From positions 1-29,464 of the forward strand of contig CABUHE010000025.1 in assembly GCA_902491375.1 (NCBI GenBank): DNA of 29,464 nucleotides, read 5' to 3'. Shown here piece by piece: positions 23,814 to 29,464 of the stretch; position 1 is the first letter of the stretch, and every line of letters begins with the position of its first letter. Source of the stretch: an uncultured Prevotella sp. (lineage in GTDB: Bacteria > Bacteroidota > Bacteroidia > Bacteroidales > Bacteroidaceae). The position numbers and the translations under genes were made by a program. The notes under the pieces are model-generated. The model worked only from the letters and a program-made list of their open reading frames with translations, did no database searches and was not told the origin of the DNA.

Positions 23814-24878
23814 TTATTTGTTTACAATCTCCATCTGCTGTCTGACAGACTCTTCGTGTACTGCTTCAAATACAGTCTTGACGAATGACGGATCCATTCC
23901 GCACAAAGAGCCTTGAGCTCCACGCTTGTCAAGAATCTCATTGTAACGTGATGTCTGCAAAACGGTCATGTTGTGCTCTTTCTTATATTTACCTATTTCG
24001 CGGCATACACGCATTCTTTTAGACAGAATATCCATCAACTGGTTGTCAAGTTCGTCTATTTGGCGACGCATTGTGGTTATTCCCTCTGTGTTGGCTGTTT
24101 CGTCACGGATGACAAGCAGACTGAGAATATAGTCGAGCACGTCAGGTGTTACCTGTTGTTTGGCATCGCTCCATGCCTTGTCTGGGTCGCAGTGGCTTTC
24201 TATAATCAGTCCGTCGAGACCTAAATCCATAGCCTGTTGGCACAACGGGGCTATCAGTTCACGGCGTCCTCCGATATGACTTGGGTCGCAGAATATCGGT
24301 AGTTCAGGTATGCGTCGTCTCAATTCGATTGGTATTTGCCACATAGGCAGGTTGCGGTAAATCTTCTTGTCGTAGCTTGAGAAACCTCGGTGTATTGCTG
24401 CAAGCCTCTTTATTCCGGCCTGATTGAGGCGTTCCATTGCTCCGATCCATAGCTCAATGTCCGGATTTACAGGGTTTTTCACTAATACAGGAATATCTAT
24501 TCCTTGCAGACTGTCTGCTATTGCCTGCATTGCGAAGGGGTTAGCTGATGTGCGTGCGCCAATCCAGAGAATATCGATGCCGTACTTAAGAGCAAGCTCT
24601 ACGTGCTCAGGGGTAGCAACTTCAGTGGCAACAAGCATTCCTGTTGTTTCCTTAACACGCTGCATCCACGGCAGAGCCTTCTCGCCATTGCCTTCAAATC
24701 CACCTGGTTTAGTTCTCGGTTTCCATACTCCTGCGCGGAATATATGGCATCCTTTTGAAGCCAGTTGCATGGCTGTTGACATCACCTGTTCTTCTGTTTC
24801 AGCTGAACATGGGCCGGCAATAACAGTCAGTCGTTCGTTATTGCTCGGCAGATTAAGCGGTTGTAGTTCAAGTTCCAT
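23814..24878 (-). CDS. aroF: Bifunctional DAHP synthase / chorismate mutase
   Basis: 354 residues. Residues 1-260 form a class I-beta DAHP synthase TIM barrel: VIAGPCSAE, WKPRTKPGGFEG, GARTSANPFAMQ, LVKNPVNPDIELWIGAME, HRGFSSYDKKIYRN, PIFCDPSHIGGRRELI, LIIESHCDPDKAW. Residues about 270-350 form an AroQ-type chorismate mutase helix bundle (MRRQIDELDNQLMDILSKRM with the active-site Arg and the VCREIGKYK helix). It joins PEP and erythrose-4-phosphate, and converts chorismate to prephenate, so the first and the branch step sit on one chain. It is 14 bases after the aminotransferase gene. Confidence 0.94.
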   Translation of the reverse strand: MELELQPLNLPSNNERLTVIAGPCSAETEEQVMSTAMQLASKGCHIFRAGVWKPRTKPGGFEGNGEKALPWMQRVKETTGMLVATEVATPEHVELALKYGIDILWIGARTSANPFAMQAIADSLQGIDIPVLVKNPVNPDIELWIGAMERLNQAGIKRLAAIHRGFSSYDKKIYRNLPMWQIPIELRRRIPELPIFCDPSHIGGRRELIAPLCQQAMDLGLDGLIIESHCDPDKAWSDAKQQVTPDVLDYILSLLVIRDETANTEGITTMRRQIDELDNQLMDILSKRMRVCREIGKYKKEHNMTVLQTSRYNEILDKRGAQGSLCGMDPSFVKTVFEAVHEESVRQQMEIVNK

Positions 24879-24892
24879 TTTATATCTTATTT

Positions 24893-26089
24893 TTATTTGT
24901 TATTTCTGAATACGTTTCTTATTCGTTCGAGAGCTTCTTTTATTTTCTCGTCTTTGGCGCAGAGAGATATTCGTATGTAGCGTTCGCCGTTGCTCCCGAA
25001 TATGAATCCCGGAGTGATGAACACCCTTGCTTCATGTAGAACCTTTTCGGTAAGTTCCTCTGCGTTTGAATATTTATCAGGAATCTTTCCCCAAAGAAAC
25101 ATTCCTACTTGGCTTTTGTCGAACTTACAGTCGAGTTCTTGCATTATCATCTCAGCTTGGATGCGTCTTTGTCGGTAAGTTTCTATGTTTGCCTGGCGAT
25201 GCCATTCTGCGCTGTTTTTATATGCTTCGGCAGCCGCAAGCTGTATTCCGCGAAATGTTCCAGAATCAATGTTGCTCTTAATCTTAAGAATCCATTGTAT
25301 GAATGTCGGGTTTGACGCGCACATTCCTACTCTCCAACCGGGCATGTTGTGGCTTTTGCTCATAGAGTTGAACTCTATACAGCAGTCTTTTGCACCGTCT
25401 ATTTGCAGAAGAGAAAGCGGATGTTCGTTGAGAATGAACGAATATGGATTGTCATTAACTACCACTATGTTGTGTCTGCGGGCAAAGCTGACGAGCTTGC
25501 GGTATGTCTCTAATTGTGCAGGAGCTCCTGTCGGCATGTTCGGATAGTTAGTCCACATAAGTCGTACACCGTCAAGATTCATGTTCTCAAGTTCTTCGAA
25601 GTCAGGTTGCCATCCGTTCTCTTCTCGAAGATTGTAGTTCACTATCTCTGCACCTAGAATATTGCTGAGTGACGTATAGGTAGGGTAGCCGGGATTTGGA
25701 ACCAGTACTTTTTCGCCGGGATTTACAAAAGCAAGGGTTACATGCAGGATTCCTTCCTTTGAGCCAATCAGCGGTTGAATCTCGGTCTGTGGGTCGAGGC
25801 TTACTCCATACCAGCGTTTGTAAAAGTCAGACATTGCCTGACGCAGTTCGGGTATGCCCATTGTCGGCTGGTATCCGTGTGCTCCGTCCTGACGTGCAGT
25901 CTCGCACAGTTTGTCGATTGTTGCTTTCGACGGTGGCATATCGGGGCTGCCAATGGCAAGACTTATTATGTTTTTGCCTTCAGCGTTGAGTCTTGCTACT
26001 TCTTTCAGCTTACGGCTGAAGTAGTATTCGGTTACTGCTGAAAGTCTTTCAGCTGGCTTAATGCTGATTGATTGGTTGTGTTCCTGCAT
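24893..26089 (-). CDS. PLP-dependent class I/II aminotransferase, likely aromatic
   Basis: 398 residues. Fold-type I motifs: SLAIGSPDMPPS near the N-terminus, GSKEGI, NPGYPTY, WTNYPNMPTGAPA, VVVNDNPYSF, the PLP Lys in NSMSKSHNMPGWRVGM, and the C-terminal substrate Arg in RYIRISLC. It overlaps pheA by 32 bases and sits between pheA and aroF, so it most likely transaminates phenylpyruvate and 4-hydroxyphenylpyruvate. The sequence itself resembles DapL/MalY-like enzymes, so specificity is from context. Confidence 0.88.
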   Translation of the reverse strand: MQEHNQSISIKPAERLSAVTEYYFSRKLKEVARLNAEGKNIISLAIGSPDMPPSKATIDKLCETARQDGAHGYQPTMGIPELRQAMSDFYKRWYGVSLDPQTEIQPLIGSKEGILHVTLAFVNPGEKVLVPNPGYPTYTSLSNILGAEIVNYNLREENGWQPDFEELENMNLDGVRLMWTNYPNMPTGAPAQLETYRKLVSFARRHNIVVVNDNPYSFILNEHPLSLLQIDGAKDCCIEFNSMSKSHNMPGWRVGMCASNPTFIQWILKIKSNIDSGTFRGIQLAAAEAYKNSAEWHRQANIETYRQRRIQAEMIMQELDCKFDKSQVGMFLWGKIPDKYSNAEELTEKVLHEARVFITPGFIFGSNGERYIRISLCAKDEKIKEALERIRNVFRNNK

Positions 26090-26912
26090 CTTTATATTCT
26101 CCTATCACTTTAAGCTCTCTTGTCAAAGGAATTATCGCATCAATGCTCTGGCGGTAACGTGTAAGATTGTCGAAGGTTACATCTACGTAGAACATATATT
26201 CCCACTCATGACCGATTATAGGCAAAGACTGTATCTTCGTAAGATTTATTTTGTAGAAATAGAGTATGCTCAATACTTGTGACAGACTGCCTTCTTCGTG
26301 CGGAAGAGAGAAAACCAGACTGGCTTTGTTTGTAGATTCAAGGGGTCTGAGGAAGTCTGCTTTATTAGGGTTGCTTACCACCAAAAAGCGTGTGAAGTTA
26401 TGTTTGTTGTCTTCGATTGACTCTTGCAGGACTTTCATTCCGTACAGTCTGGCAGCTGATGCGTTACAGATAGCTGCCCAGCCTTGTTTCTTCTGCTCTG
26501 AAATAAGTTTTGCAGCGCCTGCGGTATCTGTGGCTTCAACAGCTTTCAGTTCAGGATGGCTTCCCAAAAATCCGCGGCACTGCATAAGTGCAACGGGGTG
26601 GGAGTGTACTTCGTGTATTGTTTCCCATGAGTCTTCAGGCAGGCAGCAGATGCTGTGCTCAATATGAAGTTTGTGTTCTCCTACTATTGTAGTGCCTGAG
26701 TTGCGCAGCAGTTCATAGTTATGCAGCAGCGAACCGGCTATTGTATTCTCAATGGCGAGCATTCCTATCACGGTAGGGTCTTGCTTTATGTTGTCGAAAA
26801 CCTTCTCGAATGTAGGGCAGCAGATAAGTTGTATCTGTTCGTCTTTGAAATACTGATGAGCCGCTATGTCGTGAAATGATCCGATTGAGCCTTGTATTGC
26901 TATTCTTTTCAT
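26058..26912 (-). CDS. pheA: Prephenate dehydratase with ACT domain
   Basis: 284 residues. The catalytic part has IAIQGSIGSFHDIAA, LAIENTIAGSLLHNYELL and the signature NFTRFLVV with the conserved Thr-Arg-Phe. A C-terminal ACT domain (about 200-275) follows (SLVFSLPHEEGSLSQVL then INLTKIQSLP). It decarboxylates and dehydrates prephenate to phenylpyruvate. ATG 26912 is chosen: an upstream in-frame start would lie inside the terminator hairpin. It is the first gene of the aromatic operon, controlled by the leader peptide and terminator just upstream. Confidence 0.94.
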   Translation of the reverse strand: MKRIAIQGSIGSFHDIAAHQYFKDEQIQLICCPTFEKVFDNIKQDPTVIGMLAIENTIAGSLLHNYELLRNSGTTIVGEHKLHIEHSICCLPEDSWETIHEVHSHPVALMQCRGFLGSHPELKAVEATDTAGAAKLISEQKKQGWAAICNASAARLYGMKVLQESIEDNKHNFTRFLVVSNPNKADFLRPLESTNKASLVFSLPHEEGSLSQVLSILYFYKINLTKIQSLPIIGHEWEYMFYVDVTFDNLTRYRQSIDAIIPLTRELKVIGEYKDAGTQPINQH

Positions 26913-26940
26913 ATATCGTTTTTTATATTTTCTATGTAAT

Positions 26941-26973
26941 AAAAAATCCCGCCTCAATATTATTGAAGCGGGA
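26941..26973 (-). terminator. Attenuator terminator of the pheA operon
   Basis: On the minus strand, TCCCGCTTCAAT (26973-26962) pairs with ATTGAGGCGGGA (26958-26947) over 12 bp with one G-U, 3-base loop, and six U follow (26946-26941). It ends 29 bases before the pheA ATG, in the leader and not after a gene, so it is a conditional terminator. Its 5' arm is also complementary to the leader-peptide codons at 27039-27031. Confidence 0.92.
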
Positions 26974-27018
26974 CTTGATTGTATCTTTCTTTAAGATATC
27001 TCTGTCATAAGTTGAAAT

Positions 27019-27099
27019 TTACACGCAACTTCCCGCTTCGCAATGCCTTGCAAAGTAAAAATAAAAGTAAAAGAAAGATGCGTATAATTTACTTCTCAT
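27019..27099 (-). CDS. Phe/Tyr-rich leader peptide of the pheA operon
   Basis: 26 codons plus TAA, ATG at 27099. Residues 9-16 are FFYFYFYF (five Phe, three Tyr in a row); with Tyr6 there are nine aromatic codons of 26. The last codons (GAA GCG GGA, 27039-27031) are perfectly complementary to the terminator 5' arm 46 bases on. A ribosome stalled on Phe or Tyr codons would leave this segment free to form an antiterminator, and a ribosome reaching the stop would cover it and let the terminator form. It has its own promoter and is a leader peptide, not a functional protein. Confidence 0.88.
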   Translation of the reverse strand: MRSKLYASFFYFYFYFARHCEAGSCV

Positions 27100-27125
27100 T
27101 TTGATATTTTTTATCTTTATGTGTG

Positions 27126-27157
27126 CAAAATTAATGTATTTGATTGAAACCTACAAA
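27126..27157 (-). promoter_or_regulatory. Promoter of the aromatic amino acid operon
   Basis: On the minus strand, TTTG at 27157-27154, exactly 20 bases, TAATTTTG at 27133-27126. Transcription should start near 27120, about 20 bases before the leader peptide ATG. Confidence 0.8.
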
Positions 27158-27357
27158 CATTTTATATGAAAATTTTGTAATAAAGTTACATTTTACCAAT
27201 GCCTGTATAGTGTAGCTATAAGAACCTGCCTGTCTGTTTTATCATCATTTGTTATACAGCCAAGGCATCTGTGTCTGCCGTCGCAGAGCTTTTTATGAAT
27301 GGCTGATATGGCATTTGATTAATGTTGAACGGCTTGAAGCCCAGTGTCTTAGTGTTT

Positions 27358-28227
27358 TCAGAACACTCCGTATGGATCCATTGACTTGTATTTGTCCTTT
27401 ATCTTTCTCTCTATGCCCTCATCACCGTCCGTTTCAGGCTGTTGCGTTGTAAGCTCATTGGCGTGTTCAATGTCTTCGTTGCCGCCTTTTTCGTCTCCAG
27501 CAGCGAGTTTCAACTCACCGCGTTCACGGTATGCGTCGGCATGGAACGGATTAACGTCAATCACTTTGCCGTAGTATTCTATAGCCTCGTCAGAGTTGCC
27601 CTTTGCTTTTATTATGTGTGCTTTCAGCATCAGTACATCCTCACTTTCTGGGTAGTCTTTTAGCAGATGATTGGCATCTTCGTCTGCATCGTCAATCAGT
27701 CCGGCTTCCAACTGTGTCTCACCGCGCAGCAGGTAAGCCTCGGCATAGTCGTCTTTCAGGGAGATTGCCTTAGTCAGCATGGCAATGGCGTTTGTCGTGT
27801 CGCCGTGACCTATGCATGCTTTGGCGTAAAGGTATGTTGCTTCGGCGTTGCTGTTGTCTAAAAGTATTGCTTTCTCGCATGCTTCGGCCATGGCAGTATA
27901 GTCTTCCATAATGTAGCATACGTTGGCCATACTTATATATACTTTTATATTGTCAGGCTGTGCTTCTGATATTTTCAACAGGTTGTCGTATGCTTCAGGC
28001 AGAAGGTCGGCACGTACGAATGCCTGTGAAAGATAGTCGCGTATTTCGAGGTCTTCTTTCATTTGCAGTGCATGTGTGAAGCATTTTATTGCATAGTCAT
28101 GCTGACCTGAACGCAGCGCACGCACTCCGTCGTATTTCAGTACGTCGAAATCTTTCTCATCCTGTGCCTTCTTCTTGTCTTCGGGATTCTCTTCCTTTCC
28201 GCCGAACAGTGCTTTAAAGAAATTCAT
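27358..28227 (-). CDS. Tetratricopeptide repeat protein
   Basis: 289 residues, no signal peptide. After a charged start (MNFFKALFGGKEENPEDKKK) there are about six TPR-like helical pairs from residue 34 to 262, with the usual small/aromatic spacing: AIKCFTHALQM, AEACEKAILLDNSNAEATYLYAKA, AIAMLTKAISLKDDYAEAYLLRGE, AIEYYGKVIDVNPFHADAYRERGE. The tail is charged and ends SMDPYGVF. A scaffold role is likely; partners are unknown. Its own promoter lies upstream and no terminator was clear downstream, so transcripts could run towards the operon promoter region. Confidence 0.88.
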   Translation of the reverse strand: MNFFKALFGGKEENPEDKKKAQDEKDFDVLKYDGVRALRSGQHDYAIKCFTHALQMKEDLEIRDYLSQAFVRADLLPEAYDNLLKISEAQPDNIKVYISMANVCYIMEDYTAMAEACEKAILLDNSNAEATYLYAKACIGHGDTTNAIAMLTKAISLKDDYAEAYLLRGETQLEAGLIDDADEDANHLLKDYPESEDVLMLKAHIIKAKGNSDEAIEYYGKVIDVNPFHADAYRERGELKLAAGDEKGGNEDIEHANELTTQQPETDGDEGIERKIKDKYKSMDPYGVF

Positions 28228-28266
28228 GTATATTTGTGTTAAGCTTTATATTGAACAATGTTTTTA

Positions 28267-28298
28267 CAAAAATAGTCATTTCCTTAATAACATCCAAA
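28267..28298 (-). promoter_or_regulatory. Promoter of the TPR protein gene
   Basis: On the minus strand, TTTG at 28298-28295, exactly 20 bases, TATTTTTG at 28274-28267. The leader is about 35 bases. Confidence 0.75.
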
Positions 28299-28379
28299 TG
28301 TTGCTGTGAAATTCTTTTTCTGTATTTTTATATGTGTTTGTATGTAATAAGGATAAATATATCAAAAATCCGTGTTTGC

Positions 28380-28445
28380 AAAAGATGGCATTTTGCGTTG
28401 TAAAAGATGCTCAATCAGAGGCTGAAAGACCATGTCTTGCAGTGC
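28380..28445. repeat. 22-base-period repeat array, site C (3 units)
   Basis: Units begin at 28380, 28402 and 28424, exactly 22 bases apart: AAAAGATGGCATTTT, AAAAGATGCTCAATC and GAAAGACCATGTCTT cores. It lies between the divergent TPR and outer-membrane protein genes, about 110 bases from the -33 element of the latter. The second unit begins like unit 4 of site A (AAAGATGCTC in both). Confidence 0.75.
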
Positions 28446-28557
28446 TGTTTGCCGTTGTTTACAGATTGGTATGTAATGTGTTGGAATCCAGCCGGTTGTG
28501 AATTAGTCAAAAATCAATGGTCTGAAAGGATAATAAAGGCAAAAAACAGCTGTATTT

Positions 28558-28589
28558 TTTGTTTTTTACGCTACATAAAGTTATCTTTG
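28558..28589 (+). promoter_or_regulatory. Promoter of the outer-membrane protein gene, very close to the start codon
   Basis: TTTG at 28558-28561, exactly 20 bases, TATCTTTG at 28582-28589. The ATG is at 28597, only 7 bases after the -7 box, so the mRNA leader would be a few bases or absent. Confidence 0.75.
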
Positions 28590-28596
28590 CGTTAAG

Positions 28597-29304
28597 ATGA
28601 AAAGGTCAGTTTTAATATTTTCATTATTACTTTGTTGCGCGGTTGTGAGCGCTCAGGAAGTAAAAAACGGAATAGTTGCTCCTGACACGGCGACGGTAAC
28701 TGTGGGCAGTCTTGAGCCAACTTTGATTGGCGGAAGTGATGCCCAGACAGATATGTATGTTTACGATGGTTACCGTGGGGAGCCGTTAGAGCCTGCCGAT
28801 ACGTTGCGTCTGCCTATGCTTAACCGTTTCGGTCAGGCGTATGTGGGAATGTACCCGTACGACTGGTTCGGACTGTATGACTGGCAGTTGCATAAGGGAC
28901 TCAATGTCAGTCTGGGTGCATCAGTGTTCGCTACGTTTGGTGACAGTCCGTGGAAAGGGGCCGGTTTTGCTCAAAGTATTTCCGCTATGTATGCCGTTCC
29001 GATTACCGATAAACTCTCGTTGGCTGTCGGCGGATATATGAATAACCTCTATTGGTCGCACGATGCTTACCGCGACGCAGGTATAAATGCCGTGTTGGGG
29101 TATAAGTTTGACGAACATTGGGAAGGCTACATATACGGTCAGAAGTCGTTGGTAAACAAGAATATGCCGTTGCCATTGTACGACATGAACCGTATTGGTG
29201 ACCGTATAGGTGCGGCAGTGAAGTATAATTTCAATCCGCAGTTCAGCATCCAGGTTACGGTAGAGGCTGAGAAGAGACCTGTGCGCTATTATAACGGATT
29301 CTGA
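28597..29304 (+). CDS. Predicted outer membrane beta-barrel protein, function unknown
   Basis: 235 residues. Signal peptide MKRSVLIFSLLLCCAVVSAQ. After a 70-residue periplasmic or extended segment, alternating hydrophobic strands with aromatic ends follow (LNVSLGASVFATFG, LSLAVGGYMNNLYW, DAGINAVLGYKF, RIGAAVKYNF, FSIQVTVEAEKRPVRYYNGF). The protein ends in Phe, the usual last residue of outer membrane barrels. I do not recognise the family. The window ends 160 bases downstream, where I see no terminator or further gene. Confidence 0.78.
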   Translation: MKRSVLIFSLLLCCAVVSAQEVKNGIVAPDTATVTVGSLEPTLIGGSDAQTDMYVYDGYRGEPLEPADTLRLPMLNRFGQAYVGMYPYDWFGLYDWQLHKGLNVSLGASVFATFGDSPWKGAGFAQSISAMYAVPITDKLSLAVGGYMNNLYWSHDAYRDAGINAVLGYKFDEHWEGYIYGQKSLVNKNMPLPLYDMNRIGDRIGAAVKYNFNPQFSIQVTVEAEKRPVRYYNGF

Positions 29305-29464
29305 TTCTGAGCCGGCTTGTCTGTTGTAAAGTTGTGGATGTGAGTGCTGTTTGTCTTTTCAACAGATGTAACCGGATAATATTATAACGTGAGTTCGACG
29401 AATTATAAGTCCTTGAAAATTTGGTGATTAGCGAAAATTGTCGTAACTTTATAGTACTGAAATA
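29305..29464. other. Gene-free 3' end of window
   Basis: No ORF, hairpin with T run or TAnnTTTG box could be supported in these 160 bases. Confidence 0.5.

Noticed and set aside
26913..26957. N-terminal extension of PheA by 15 codons
   Set aside because: The extension would run through the 3' arm and U run of the attenuator terminator; the normal family start is at 26912.

Overview
The window looks like chromosomal DNA of a Bacteroidota bacterium, most likely Prevotella or a close relative. Supporting evidence: clear two-part Bacteroidota promoters (TTTG or TTG, then 19-20 bases, then TAnnTTTG); an outer-membrane receptor with a carboxypeptidase-regulatory-like N-terminus; a DAHP synthase fused to a C-terminal chorismate mutase; a secreted nuclease whose C-terminus resembles a type IX sorting domain; and weak Shine-Dalgarno sequences. 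No rRNA, tRNA, CRISPR array, insertion sequence or phage gene was recognised.

Layout. 1-5000: outer-membrane receptor, a DprA-like protein and a TerB/DnaJ co-chaperone (+ strand). 5159-9818: an HsdR-N-type nuclease-fold protein (-), holA, a very AT-rich island, an XRE-type regulator, then pyrK-pyrD. 9864-14770: secreted pectate lyase (+), facing TraB/GumN protein, aroC and a SlyD-type isomerase (all -). 14771-20112: dispersed 22-base repeats, a small secreted protein, a probable small transcript, NfeD-SPFH, a WecB-fold protein lacking key catalytic residues, and a YdfG-like SDR. 20141-21749: secreted endonuclease I and a rhodanese (-). 21860-27160: the aromatic amino acid operon on the minus strand (pheA, aminotransferase, aroF/chorismate mutase, tyrA, then an EEP-family protein). 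27358-29304: a TPR protein (-) and an outer-membrane beta-barrel protein (+).

How the genes work together. AroC makes chorismate. The operon enzymes commit carbon to the shikimate pathway, convert chorismate to prephenate, and carry it to phenylalanine (PheA) and tyrosine (TyrA) with a shared transaminase. In front of pheA the sequence shows a full transcription attenuator: a two-part promoter, a 26-codon leader peptide with eight consecutive Phe/Tyr codons, a 9-base segment in the leader's last codons that perfectly complements the terminator's 5' arm, and a U-tailed terminator just before the pheA start. This is the strongest functional find.

The second notable find is a family of 22-base-period repeats at three intergenic sites (4, 4 and 3 units, each spaced exactly 22 bases) with a dyad core AAAAGA-nnn-TCTTTT. 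Other leads are the WecB-fold likely pseudoenzyme, two candidate small RNAs, a structured RNA between aroF and tyrA, and an in-frame short ORF directly before pyrK.
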